This document shows positions 1 to 11,907 of a stretch of 64,000 nucleotides of DNA, piece after piece. Each line of letters begins with the position of its first letter. Within the stretch, counting starts at the first letter, position 1. A program made the position numbers and the translations under genes. Under the pieces are notes generated by a model. That model was not told the DNA's origin and did not search any database. It was given only the letters and a program-made list of their open reading frames with translations. Location: the NCBI RefSeq assembly GCF_963675165.1, contig NC_087391.1, forward strand, positions 62,001 through 126,000, written 5' to 3'. The DNA is from Halichondria panicea. Taxonomy: Eukaryota > Porifera > Demospongiae > Suberitida > Halichondriidae.

Positions 1-1412
1 ACCTAATAATGTGCAGGCATTGATCAGGTCATGAATAAAGACATGCCAGCATAATTATAGAGCTAACCTTGGTCTTCAGGGTTCACAGTTTTGGACATGA
101 TGCTGCGAATAGCTGGGAAACCAAGAGCACCAACTCCACCCAATCCTCCAACTGCATGTACAATTATTAGGAATCATTATTTTGTCATAATTACACACAT
201 CAACTCACCTAGGAACATTTGCCAGGTGACCTGCACGAAGGCAATCCCCACATTGGCCCCAGCGGCCCAAGCAAAGCCAAACAACATGATGACAGGATCA
301 GGAACCTTCAACACCACGAGTAAAGGCAGGAGGGAGAACAGGGCTAGTCCAAATGCCCCTAGAGCCATGGCTTGATACAAGCCAATCAGATTAGGGTTCC
401 AACTTAGCGGAGGGCTTAGCAGAAACAAGGTGCTGATGTCAGTATTTCCAACTGCCTGAAAATAGCCGATGAACATTGCTCCAACACCCAGCCATAACTT
501 CCAAGCAGAGTACTCTTTACTGAAGAATAGTTTTAGTCCACGAATGGACATCTTCAACATTGAAGCATTTTGTCTTCTCTCTCTTCGTTGATTGGATGTG
601 AGTGACTCTGGTAACCAAGCAACGACATATATAATCATGAGAATGCTGGAGCCGAGGTAGAGATACTCTGGCCCTGGAAACATGCAGTGAGTAGCATTCA
701 GCCATTGCCCATTGAGTAGTAATGCAAGCGCTCCACCAACGAAGATCATGGACTCCATAACTCCTAGTCGCAGAGTCAGCCATCGCGTAGAGGTCACATC
801 AGCAGTATAAGCAAACACCACAGTGAGCATGCCAGGGAACCCGCCCACGAGGCCATTAATAGCGTTAATGCCTGGCAGTATCTCCATCGGCCAATCAGCA
901 TACATCAGTAGAATTGTCAGTGCTGAATTAGCGATGCCAGCAATCCCAATGACAATCATGAGTGGTTTCCGACCGATCCTATCCGATAATGGGCCGTACA
1001 AAATTGTGGCGATAATTCCCGGGAGTTGCCCGGCAACACCATTGATCACACTCAGGTAGCTAGACTTCTGTGTGACAATCAGTTGAGTATCGTTTCCTAG
1101 GAAAGAATCTAACACATCGGCATTCATGCAAAAGTTGAACTCTCCAGTCCAATTAAGCTCCTCCCTGAACAACTGTCGACCGTAGCTATTGTAGAAGTAT
1201 TGCTGATAGATAGAGTTCTGTAGTAGCATACCAAATGTGAACAGTAACAACACAGGCTCAGCAGCCAATATGAACTTGTGTCGAAACTTCAACAACAGAG
1301 CCACTGGTTTGGGCCATTTTATTTGCTCCTTTGACTTTGTATTAAGTGTCTGAATGGAGGTGGTCTCGGTTGAGATGAGAGGAGTCTGTTCATTGCCTTT
1401 ATTCTTGTCCAT
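1..1412 (-). CDS. SLC46-type MFS transporter (3' end outside window)
   Basis: The first coding exon is 209-1412 (ATG at 1412) and the second 68-151; the rest lies beyond the left edge. The product is a polytopic membrane protein. An N-terminal cytosolic tail of about 40 residues is followed by TM1, an extracellular loop with N-x-T sequons, then the MFS signature YGPLSDRIGRKPL between TM2 and TM3 and further hydrophobic spans. Spacing and motif resemble the SLC46 group (proton-coupled folate transporter and relatives), which move folates or other small organic anions across plasma or lysosomal membranes; the substrate cannot be read from sequence. The donor at 203-208 reads GTGAGT on the minus strand. 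The gene is paired head to head with a paralogue starting at 1751, and both share an exon boundary just before a V/I-GG-L/I-x-S segment, so they look like a divergent duplication. Family is confident, substrate unknown. Confidence 0.85.
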
Positions 1413-1750
1413 TGCAAGTCTCTAGCTAGCTACAGGATATCTAGGTCTAATTAATACAGTATATACACAGTGCATTTTTTAGTTTGAGCAAAAGGAGGGA
1501 GGGGCTTGTTAGCTGGAATGCCGATTTGCAACTGCCTCACAGGTGAAGTGAAGCAACTAGCTATAGACTATATAAGGTGATCCTGGTCTGGAGAAGCCAG
1601 AGAGAGAGAGCTTGGATCTCACACGTTCAACAGCTGTGCACTATAGTCTATAGAAGAGCTACATCTTGTCAGGAGGAGCAATCTAATATTCATGAGGTGA
1701 AAATGATAAGCTAAATCATAGGTCTATGGCTAAATCTAACAACATTCATA
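1413..1750. promoter_or_regulatory. Shared divergent promoter of the two SLC46-like genes
   Basis: These 338 bases lie between the two start codons and contain no ORF of note. A TATA-like TATATAAG at 1569-1576 on the plus strand is suitably placed for the rightward gene, with a 5' UTR of about 150 bases. Bidirectional use is inferred from layout only. Confidence 0.45.
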
Positions 1751-3875
1751 ATGTTTTTCCATGCATGCACGGTTGCAGACATGGCTTCTAGATACAGCAG
1801 TGTATACAACAGTGGCAACCCACACGAGGCCAACAGTAACTACTGGAGGACAGCCTCATTCAGCTCCACCTACACCAAGAGCAGCTTACCCAGAGAGAGG
1901 CGCCCGTACAAAGCCCTGCAGTGTCTCACCTCATTCTATAATGCAAAGATTATCACGGTTGAACCTGTCATCTTTCTCTTCATGTTTGCTTACTACTTCT
2001 ACAAAGTTGTCTTTGAGTTGTACGTCTTTAATCGACTCGGCCGAGAGACTATCCAAGAACATAATGAGTACAACATCACGACGTTTAACCATTGTCTGAC
2101 CACCCAGGATATCAACAACTTCACATGGACCAACAGTAGCAGCACACCACCTGGAAACACTGTGGAAACAAGACTGGCTCATCTCACACTGATTGTAGGA
2201 GTTACTGCTCGCCTCCCCTCCGCTGTAACCACACTCATCTTTGGTCCTATCTCTGACAGATTTGGTAGGAAACCAACGCTCATCATCAGCCTAGTGGGGA
2301 TGCTATTGAACTCTATAGTCGCTATTGTAATTGTACTGTACACTGAAAATATCTATTTCTTTATCCTTGGAGCTGGATTGAGAGGAATGTGCGGAGGGAT
2401 CGCTGGTATCTTCACTGCTTGCTACTCATACATTGCAGACGTCAGTTCTAAGAAATGGTTGATTGTGCGCCTGGGTTTGTTGGAAGCCATGACCTTTGCA
2501 GCCGGGACTCTTAGTTTAGTAACTGCAGGTGTTTGGACGCAACTCAACAACTGTAGCTTTGGTCCACTGGTGTGGGTCACTCTCGGTTGTATGGTGGTGG
2601 CTATTCCGTATACTCTGTTTCTTCTACCGGAGTCTCAGGATAAGGAGGATATAAAAGAGGAGAAGAGGCCCAAGCCTCAAGCCGGCCCCAAGGCATTATT
2701 GAGAGGATTACAGATCTTCTTTGGACGTGGTTACCCTCGTTGTAAACTGTGGCTATTGTTACTAGTCATGATAGTAACCATCCTCAACACGACTGGTACC
2801 ATGGCGATCATCACTCTGTTCCTGTTGCATGACCCCATTGAGTGGACTCCTATACACATCGGAGGTTATCTAGCAACCAGTGAAATGATGCATGGTCTGG
2901 CACTGGTAGTGGTGCTCCCTCTCCTGGTGTGTATGGGCATAAAGGACAGTTTGATAGCCATTATTGGTCTTATTCTGAGCATTGGAGCTAATGTCAGCCT
3001 TGGCTTTGCAGACAAGACATGGCAGATATACACAAGTAAGTGCTGAACTAGCAGTCCCATACAATATTGTTTGTTTAGGGACTTTAATGTCATTGTTATA
3101 GAGAACAGCTGGTGACTTGAAATCTCACATACACCCACACACACACTCACCCACACACACACCCACACATACACCCACACACACACAGTTGGAGCTATTC
3201 TGAGTGTGGATGCTCTGATTCTTCCTGGGGTGAAAGCCATGATGACCAAGACTGTACAACCGGTGGACCACGGTAAAGTGTTGTGGTGATGTAGCCACTG
3301 ATAACACTATGATGTTTTCCCACATTACAGGAGCTTTGTTTTCATTTGTGTCAGCAGCCCAAGTGCTGGCTAGTGTGCTGGGCTTTGCTGTGTTTGTGCC
3401 AGTGTACACAATGTCTCTAGCCATTGATTGGTACCATGCTAGTGGCCTCTCCTTCCTCATCATGGCTGCACTGTACGGCTGTATGCTACCCATCATGATG
3501 TGAGCGTGTTATCATAACTCATTGTTGCAATTGTCATTGTTTATCATTGAACTAATGACAATAATGTTGTGCCCATGTGTTACCTGACCACACACACTGT
3601 ACATGGCATGTAGGGTGGTGTGGTGTCTGCAGAGACGAGAGGAGAGTGCCCCTCCCCCTTCCCCTCAATCCCCTCCTCATATGATCACCTCTCCCTCGAT
3701 TACTAGCCCCCCGAGACTAACAGGAGAGCATGAGAAACTGTTTACACATGTTCAATCAGAGTTAGGACAAGACATCTTGGAGAGAAGGAGCTTGTTTGGA
3801 TCCTTTGGTGCCTCCACAGAACTAGAGAGGAGCTGCCAAAGCTCTAGATCTGGGAGCTTCAGATCTTATTATTGA
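1751..3875 (+). CDS. SLC46-type MFS transporter
   Basis: Four exons: 1751-3035, 3189-3272, 3331-3499 and 3614-3875, total 1800 nt, 599 aa. The next in-frame ATG at 1781 (MASRYSS) is equally plausible, because TTGCAG directly before it could also be an acceptor. The protein has a hydrophilic N-terminus, TM1, a glycosylation-rich loop (several N-x-S/T), the MFS signature FGPISDRFGRKPT, about 12 hydrophobic segments and a proline/serine-rich cytosolic tail. It is a diverged paralogue of the leftward neighbour with matching intron positions (a small 84-nt exon in both). Family members are proton-driven importers or lysosomal exporters; no substrate is assigned. A CA-rich tract (3128-3187) sits in intron 1 just before the acceptor. 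Confidence 0.88.
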
Positions 3876-4095
3876 TCCCATTGTGTGTGTTTATGAATCA
3901 CTGCTTTTGTGTGCTGGTCACTATTACTATACTATTGAGTGTTTGCATTCTCTTGTGATGCATTGTCTGTTTGCTTTGTATCAATCCTTACCCAACATGT
4001 GCAAGATAAATACAATACTGATATCCATAGCAATAGTGGAATACACAATGACAACAGATGAGTCCATATATAACCAATGAAGTGTCACTATATAA
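3876..4095. other. Tail-to-tail spacer
   Basis: These 220 bases separate the stop codons of the SLC46-like gene and the radial spoke gene. The 3' UTRs of the two convergent transcripts must be very short or overlap. No other feature is visible. Confidence 0.6.
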
Positions 4096-6747
4096 TTAGT
4101 CCTCGTCCGACTCCTCAGGCTCTTCCTCTTCATCCATGTCTGCTTGAGCCTCTGCCTGAGCAGCTTTGAGAGCAGCCTCTTGTTCCACCGAGGGATCAGT
4201 ACCCTCTGTGATGTCAGCACCTGCTGGGAACTCGTCCTGTACTGGAGGGGGGAGCTCTGGGTTGAACGGGCGAGAGCTGTACTTGAGACCCCAACCAATG
4301 TATAGATTCTCAAACTTCCTGCAAGGGGGAGACACAATTCCAATAAACCTCTAGTCCCCAAGAGGGAATATGCACCAGATCACCAGATATCATTCTAGCC
4401 TACATTAGCTTGTACTTTTATTAGGGCCAAACTGAAATAGATACCATGATAGCATTATTGAAAAGCCCAGTATGTACATCATAAATACTATACGCAATCC
4501 ACTGTATGCAGTAGTACAGTGAGAGCAGTGTACCTTCCAGCAGTGTAGGAGTGAGCTCCAGGCCAGAGGTTAGAGGTGGCTATGGCTACAGCATAGTGAG
4601 GTAGAGTGTTGGAGGACAGCCTGGCAGACCATGCTGGCATACCATCCACTTCTGCATGGAGGGAGGGAGGTTATAGCAGCAGTGGATTATAGTCTGATAT
4701 AGTAGACACAGGACATGCAGTGTACACTAGTATGAGAGTGTGCATAATAAAACCAATGTTACATGACAAATTTCATAGTCTCTAGCTATGACTCATCCTC
4801 CCTCACACACACAGTCCCACTCACTAGCATCCTCTGCTGCCGAGGTGAGCAATGGTGGTCCAGTCTCTGGCTCTGGTTCATCCAGCTGCTCCTTCTCCTC
4901 CTCATCTTCATCATCCTCTGCCTCTAACTCATCCTCTGCCTTGGCTAATGGATTCCACCAGGTAGTGCGACCCTGGGGCAGGAGGTAGGGGATGTGATGA
5001 CACCAGTTACTGATGTCTGCATACTCTGAGATCTTGCCAACCTCAAACTCTGGGTTCGGCTCAATAATGCCAATACCTGCAAGGGTCAGAGGTCATAGTA
5101 TATCAACATACGTATTAAATAACTGTGCGAATATGCATTGGAAAAAAATAATGATTGAGCAAAATATTTTCTGTGAGAATCCTAAGTACTGATACGTATG
5201 TATGTACAGTGATGGAGTGTCTCCATGTGGAGGTACCCACCCAATGGGATGCTACATGTATCCACTAGGTACCTTCCTCCTCCTCTTCATCCATTTCCTC
5301 ATCCTCCGGTGTTTGGAAGTAGCTACTGGGGCTGATCTGAGTGGTGGCTGAGATACGTGCTATCTGCGCTCGGAGATAGTTGCTCTCATTGCCAGGAAAT
5401 GGTGGGAATGAGACGATGGGAGTGTTTAGCACACCAGTGAACAGTTTACGAATTTGTCTGCTGATGGATATCTGTGCTGGAGTGATGTGTGGTAGCTTCA
5501 CCCACGGGTCACCAGCTATGAGGGGAATAGTGAGGCATCCCATAAAGTTGGCTGCTAACCCAAGACTCAATACAAGCTGTACATGGCAGAATGATCATTG
5601 CTACAACAACACATTTGCATAACTCACTGCATTAAAGGACCCCACACATCATTAAGTTATCCCATAAGCTAACACCACCCCACACAATGTACTCACCATT
5701 GTTGCACACAAAGTAGGTCTTCTTATTGGCACCAGTCTTGGCCTCCTCTTTGGGCACTGTGGGGGGTGGTTTCCACTGGCTCTGTGGGGGTTCATCCTTC
5801 TCAGCCTCTGACCCGAGATCATCTCCTTCGTCCTCCTCTTCCTCCTCTTTGTCCCCTCCATCACCAGCCTCGCTCCCCTCATCCTCCTCCTCACCCTCAC
5901 CTTCCTGGAACTCCGCCTCCACAACCAAGTAGTCTCTCTGAGTACCAAACACCTTGCCCCAGAATCTAGAGGAAACCAACGGCTGTGTCTGTGTGAGCTG
6001 CTTCATTGAAAGACAGATACGAAACATCTCCTCTCGATTTAGGCCAATCTGAAAAGTTGGTAGTATAAAATCAATACACGATATTGTCCTAGTTGTACTC
6101 ACCCCTCCACCCTCGAGGCATTTAGAGATATCCATGAGATCAGGGAATGGAATGGAAACCTCTTCATCACCATCCAAGTCAGTAGCCTCTGTCACCTGAC
6201 AGGGTGAGCACATGTGGTGTGGGGGGGAGACTAATGAGATGAATAATTACCTCAAATAATTGCTTCTGTTTCTCTGCAAGATTGGCTCTGTCTGATGGCC
6301 CTTGTTGGTCCTGTGGTGGATCACAGTAACAGTGTGGCAGGAAGTTGGTGAGAATGGAGGATGCTTACTTGTAGTGTGTCTTGCAGTGGTTGTAATTTCT
6401 CTTGCTTTACGCTATTAGAAATGTTTTCAAACATGTCTGTATAGAAAGTATGCAAAAAGGAAGTGTGGATACGATTGTGGGTGGGTGGTCATACCAATGG
6501 CATTTGGTGTCCTTTCATCTAGAATCCTGGTCAAACAGTCACTCAGGTGGTCATATCTGCAATGAGTATGCATACATCATAAGTATGATCATTACCAGAG
6601 AACGAAGTAGCTGCTAGTTCAAGGGTTTAATCTAAATTGCATGTTTTTATGGCAAAATGTTCCTCCTTACAAGTTGTTCTTTGATTCTGCACTGCTTTGT
6701 AGGAGGAATGCTTTGGCTGAGTGGACTTGAGCTTCATAGTGAGCCAT
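4096..6747 (-). CDS. RSPH4A: Radial spoke head protein, RSPH4A/RSPH6A type
   Basis: Ten exons: 6671-6747, 6495-6556, 6369-6436, 6251-6310, 6103-6195, 5697-6048, 5273-5515, 4825-5076, 4534-4651, 4096-4318; the sum is 1548 nt, 515 aa. The product is the animal counterpart of Chlamydomonas RSP4/RSP6, which builds the radial spoke head of motile 9+2 axonemes and transmits signals between the central pair and dynein. Diagnostic segments include [58 protein letters not shown] and [14 protein letters not shown]. Two acidic E/D-rich insertions follow the FGTQRDY region and the C-terminus. Compared with human RSPH4A (about 716 aa) it lacks the long low-complexity N-terminus. All exon joins keep frame with GT-AG borders. 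It implies motile cilia in the source organism. RSPH4A and RSPH6A split within vertebrates, so the symbol stands for the common ancestor. Confidence 0.93.
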
Positions 6748-7111
6748 GTTGCAGAAGCTTGCTTGTGTAACCTCGTAGCTATGACAACCGACAACTATAA
6801 TTATAGGGTCAAAGGTCAATTGGCCATTACATTCCACACATTCTTGTTTGCATTCCATCAACCACACATGTACCAATTACAAGACACTGTTACTGTACTT
6901 ACACGTTGATTGTATAGCTAGCTAGCCGGCCGCCGCTAGAAGCAAGTTATAGTTATAGTGGAGCTCTAAAGGACAAGACAGCCCGGCCTAGCTCTGTGCA
7001 CAGGAAGAAGCGAGCACTAATCAATGTTTATCAATACAAGAAGGGACTGTCAAAACTTTCCTGAAGTTTAATACTATTCGGAGCTGTACAAAGAAGTGCT
7101 TGTGTCGAGAC

Positions 7112-9788
7112 ATGCCACTCATGAGGCCCTCTAAGACAAGCAAGGGGGAACGCAAAGATGATACTCTGAAAGCCTCTAAAGGTGGAAAGTACACAAGAGT
7201 TGGTCCAGTTTCACCACACGTTTCAGGTAGGCAGTACTTGTACTGTATGTCTAGCTGGTGTATATGTCTAGCTGGTTAACAGCTATCTCCAGCAATACAC
7301 TCACTTTAGACCTCTCATTAGCACACTCTATTGTCCCCATCAGATTTCTATAACACGAGTAATGTGAACCGACATCCTACGGCAATCCGTCGCGCTGAAC
7401 ACGTTACGTCTGGGCGTGACCGAAGTGCTCGCTCCCTCTCTGTACCGTCCCTCCACTCTACCATAGACTCACGTACCAAGTACTCCCCACCCCTCTCCCC
7501 TCCCAAGCCACGATCCAGGAGCGTGCGAGATCCTAACTCAACAGCCAAGAAGTCTCACTCATTCAGAAGAGCTATCCAGCAAATATTTGGTTCTCATTCT
7601 GACCTTGAGAACGGCAGTGGGCTATGGGCGAGTGAGAGGCACCAGACAGAAGGTACCTACAGACCACTCAACCCTCTGCGACCCAAGTCCATGGGAGAGT
7701 CTTCAGATTGTTCCAACTCTTCAGCACTGTCGAGAGAGAACTCACTTCGGGACTCTAGTAGGAGCAGACTTAAAGATGGTGTGTTTTATCATGCTGCCAG
7801 ACAACCATCCACTGATTCCAACGAGTATCCGACAGAGCCACGCCCAATCTCAATGCCACACCTCCCCCGGGCTGACATGACACGATCAAACTCTAGCATA
7901 TCTCTAAAAAACCTACACACCAAACCTGGACCCCCTGACACTCGTTACTTCTCTGTTGCTGGTACTACGCCCGCCACCTCTGGGTATTCAGACATGATCG
8001 AGGGGTACTCACATCGCCCCCCTAAACCAGTACGCCATCTCACCAGACAAGGGACCAGTGAAGACCCAGAGAGCCAATGGGAAGATTCCAGCTCATTCCT
8101 CTTCATGAATGGTCCAGTATTGCCCAGTCACCCGGAGTACAGGCAGGTTGCTCAAGACCTCATGAGTATCTCACCTAGCAAGCCACAGACTGACCCTAGA
8201 CGCATGTCTGATGCAAGTGTGGACCCACGACGTGTTTCCAATGATTCTGGAGTTGAGAGCCTCTCACTCAACAAGCCCAATAGGTCGTTACCAACCACAC
8301 CCATCGTGCCCTCGTTTATGATGGCTGGAGGTCAAAGTGCAGGAACCTCTTCGCCGGAGTTCAGACCAAGCACTCCCCACACACCCCATGGTGAGTGTGT
8401 GTATGTGTGAGTGGTGTGTGTGTGAGTGGGTGGGCATCTCTTGAATTTTTAGGCCAATTTAATAGGCATAGCTATGCTAATTAGCTATTAGTGTATGTAC
8501 TATAACTGAACCCTGCTTTAATTGAAGTGCACACTTTTGGTCAGAGCATGTACAGTTGTATAATATGTGAGGTGTAATGAATTCCTACCATGCTTTCATC
8601 GTGTGTGTGTTGTCAGGCTGGCTCATAGTTGGAGCTATGGTGACATAGCTATGTGCAATAGCTAGTGGGAGCAGCATTGAAAATAATACTATTTGTTGCA
8701 ATATTATCCGAGTCCACTCATAGCTGGCCTCTTGACTATATTATTTTGCAAGCTTTTCCAGTGTGCATTATCCTCCGTCCCTCTCCCTGCCCTAATATTG
8801 CTCAATCCTTATCCAGTGTTCGTGGATTGGTGGGGGAGAGGGTGGGTTAATATAGTGATGGATTGGTGGGGGAGAGGGTGGGTTAATATAGTGATGGATT
8901 GGTGGGGGAGAGGGTGGGTTAATATAGTGATGGATTGGTGGGGGAGAGGGTGGGTTAATATAGTGATTACCTATATAGGGCAATAGCATGCAGGCCCCCC
9001 AAATACCACTCATTCCCAGCTGATGCTCTAGCTATAGCTGGGATCTAGCTCTAGCTCTAGCTCTGCCAGATAGTCTAATCACAGTTACTATTGTTCCACT
9101 ATAACCTTAGCCCCCAGCACTGTTGCATTCCAATGTGTTGTCATAGCAGCTAACATCTGTATCCAGCCAGGTGTCCATAGACTCATCACTCTGTCCTAGT
9201 ACTGTGTGTGTGTATGTGTATTTGTTTGGGTGTGTGTTTTTCTCTAGCCAGTTATCATTTGGATAACAGATTGTGTGAATCACTTATCATCATAGGCTGT
9301 GTTGACTAACAGCCTCAGGCCATACTGGTTGTGTTATCATACTCATGTGCTCCCCAGGTTATCTGTCTCAGGAGAGTAGTCACTCCACCTTGTCAGGCCA
9401 TGAGTACAAGAGACAGAGACCAGAGCCTCACCTCCCACGCTGGCCCACCCAGGAGCAGGAGGAGGACCCAGTCGGTATGCCCCCCCCACACACACACACT
9501 GACTCTAGCTGGTACTCCATACCTCCTATGAAAGAGTCCCTATATCCACGCTTGAATAGGTATTCACCGGGTGCTTGCATTCTTGTCTAGTAAGGTTAAC
9601 TAGGTCATCAACTAACCAGCGGATTGCTATGTACATATCAGTGTGCTTTGGTATGTACTGTTCAATGTGTTGTCACCTCCCACCCTAGGAAGCTGTGCTA
9701 ATCCACAGTCAAGCACATGTTCTCCATGCATAGCTTATAAGTCAATTGAGTCGATTGATGTACGTATACTCACCCACCCACACACACA

Positions 9789-9849
<61 letters not shown>

Positions 9850-10965
9850 CTTCCTCCAGGTTGGGAGTTGGTCAAATCCTCGCAGTATGGAACGTATTAT
9901 GTAAAGTAAGTAGCTCCACTGCTGCAGGTGGTGGGGGTGTGTCGTGACTAGCCAGGTGCTATCTAATGTTACCAATGGAATGCTGAGAATGCTAACAAAA
10001 TTAGCCACCAATCTTTGTGGGTTAGGGGAGGTCCCTTTAATCAGTCTAATTAAGCACTCTGTTAAATATATCCTTGATTGCATTATTATACATATACACA
10101 TGATTTAACCCTTTTGTCCCCATGCACAGCCACAACAATAAGACGGCCATGTACCAACACCCACGTCACGCCCTCCCCCCTCCACCCTATCACCGCCCAC
10201 ACCACTACCCTGATGATGAGTCTCGACGACGGACACCTATTCGTTCCCATTCTCATCGTGGCCAATCACATCGTGTCCTTGATTCAAGAGACTCACTCCC
10301 AAGAAGGTCAAAGTCCTTCCGAGACCAGGAGGTTATGGAAGAGGGTGTGTCCCACGAGAGACAGCTGTCCACTATGACCTTTGTACCCCCTAGCCCCTAT
10401 CAGATCAAAGGTGAGAGGTCAACTCTGCATGTGTACAGTAGCTTAGCGTGATTCCTAATAGAGTGCCTGTAGCTAGTTGTTCCGTACATTCATTGAACAG
10501 ATTGTACCACAGTGTTAGGTCTGCCACAGTGTTAGGTCTGCTATATTGCACTCGGTGCTAATTCTTAACTGTCCAGCCCTTGTTCAGCTCTTGTTTCTCT
10601 GCCCTATACAGAAATTCCTCCATGGGTTAAGGAATATGTGGAGAAGCCATTTGGCAGTGAGGCAGTCATCAAGTTGCAGGTATGTGCTCTGGTATGCCCA
10701 CCCTCAGTAAAATGGAATATCAGTGGGCAGTGTGGTAGCCAGACTAGCCCTTAGTGTAATGTTATGGTATCTTGTGTAACTTGATGTGAATGTCCTGGAA
10801 TGTTATGATTGGGCCCTGGGTTGGTTTGATTAACACGTGCACTGAGTATAGAGTGTCAGTAATTACTGCCATGATTACACAAGTTACACAATGTGCTATA
10901 ACTTTACTGTGTGTGTAGATAGATAAGCATTCCTGCATGGACCCCTCCCCACACACATTCCCACG

Positions 10966-11012
<47 letters not shown>

Positions 11013-11434
11013 AGTGGCGGTTGCATTCATTGGAGGAGCTCACTGAAGTGGACACTATGGTCAAGAGACTATTCAAGAAAGCCTCAGAACAAGTAGTGAG
11101 AAACTGTGAATACTATCGTGTGGCTATTCAACAAGAGATTGATGAAAGAGCTCGATTGCAGAAGTTGCACTCTATTCAGCAGAAGCCGTTCTCCCCTCAC
11201 GTGCCCTCCACCTTCCGCTATCCCTCACCCCCCCCAGAGGCACACCCCCCACAAGAGCCACACCCACACTATGATCACGTGATCCACATTCCTCACACTT
11301 ACGAGCAATCGTTTGTACGTCGAGCTAACTCAGGGGGCAAAGGTGACTTAGCGACCTTTCACCCTCAGAATGGGACCATCAAATCACGACTCTCAGAGAA
11401 CCAATTTCACACTCTGGATGAAACTTTTGTATGA
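7112..11434 (+). CDS. SAV1: Salvador (SAV1), Hippo pathway scaffold
   Basis: Seven exons: 7112-7226, 7344-8390, 9358-9474, 9848-9905, 10130-10410, 10612-10679, 11009-11434; sum 2112 nt, 703 aa. Salvador binds MST/Hippo kinase and promotes LATS activation. The long N-terminal half (about 1-425) is Ser/Pro/Arg-rich and disordered, with many candidate phosphosites. One WW domain follows (LPPGWELVKSSQYGTYYV, then NHNNKTAMYQHPRH across an exon join), closest to the second WW of human SAV1. Next come a linker containing IPPWVKEYV and the C-terminal SARAH helix region (SKWRLHSLEELTEVDTMVKR to EIDERARLQKL), where MST binding occurs. No first WW is recognisable. The protein is much longer than human SAV1 (383 aa). 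Introns carry CA tracts against two acceptors and a 36-bp minisatellite. ATTAAA at 11609-11614 is a possible poly(A) signal. Confidence 0.92.
8825..8966 (+). repeat. 36-bp minisatellite, about 4 copies, SAV1 intron 2
   Basis: A 36-base G-rich unit beginning GATTGGTGGGGGAGAGGG is repeated about four times almost without change. It lies inside SAV1 intron 2. It makes spurious open frames on both strands, which I do not call as genes. Confidence 0.9.
9778..9847 (+). repeat. (CA)n tract abutting a SAV1 splice acceptor
   Basis: A nearly pure CA dinucleotide tract ends in CACAG, which is the acceptor of the WW-domain exon at 9848. A second tract at 10969-11008 likewise provides the acceptor of the SARAH exon at 11009. 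Confidence 0.9.
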
Positions 11435-11907
11435 GCTTTTTATGTTGATTCGTGCGTGTCTTATAGACCTTAGTTGTACAATCACCTTCAGTTTGTATTA
11501 ATGCCTGCAGTCATACATTGTGCTGTCACGTCAGCACATCTCATCCTGTACATGCATCACCATGCCATGCCTGGCAAGAGCTGCTCTTTATTATTGACAT
11601 TAAAATGTGAAGCTACCATATCCATGCATGCGTGTAACGGCCACCCTCTATCATACAGGCCTCCATTGATAGCATGTCCGTATGTGTTACACAGCATACA
11701 AGCCATGATCTACATCTAAGTATCGGTGTCCAGAAGGCATCACAATGATGACTCTGCATGAGCTGTAGCATCACATCCTTATAGCATCCACTGTAATACA
11801 CAACAGTACACATGACTTGACGTATCACCTAGCAACACCAAATGTATTGGATAAAATGCACACATGATGACAACACACTAGGTAGTATCAAGAGACAGAT
11901 TGTTGTG
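11435..11907. other. Intergenic, convergent 3' ends of SAV1 and CABLES
   Basis: This spacer presumably contains the two 3' UTRs. ATTAAA at 11609 may end the SAV1 transcript. I see no further gene or repeat. Confidence 0.5.

Noticed and set aside
4788-4988. Ser-rich plus-strand ORF
   Set aside because: It is the antisense shadow of the acidic, E/D-rich radial spoke exon (4825-5076). The same explains Ser/Pro-rich ORFs at 5726-5969.
9475-9600. Continuation of SAV1 exon 3 to a stop at about 9588
   Set aside because: It would end the protein before the WW and SARAH domains. The donor G|GTATGC at 9475 joins in frame to the WW exon.
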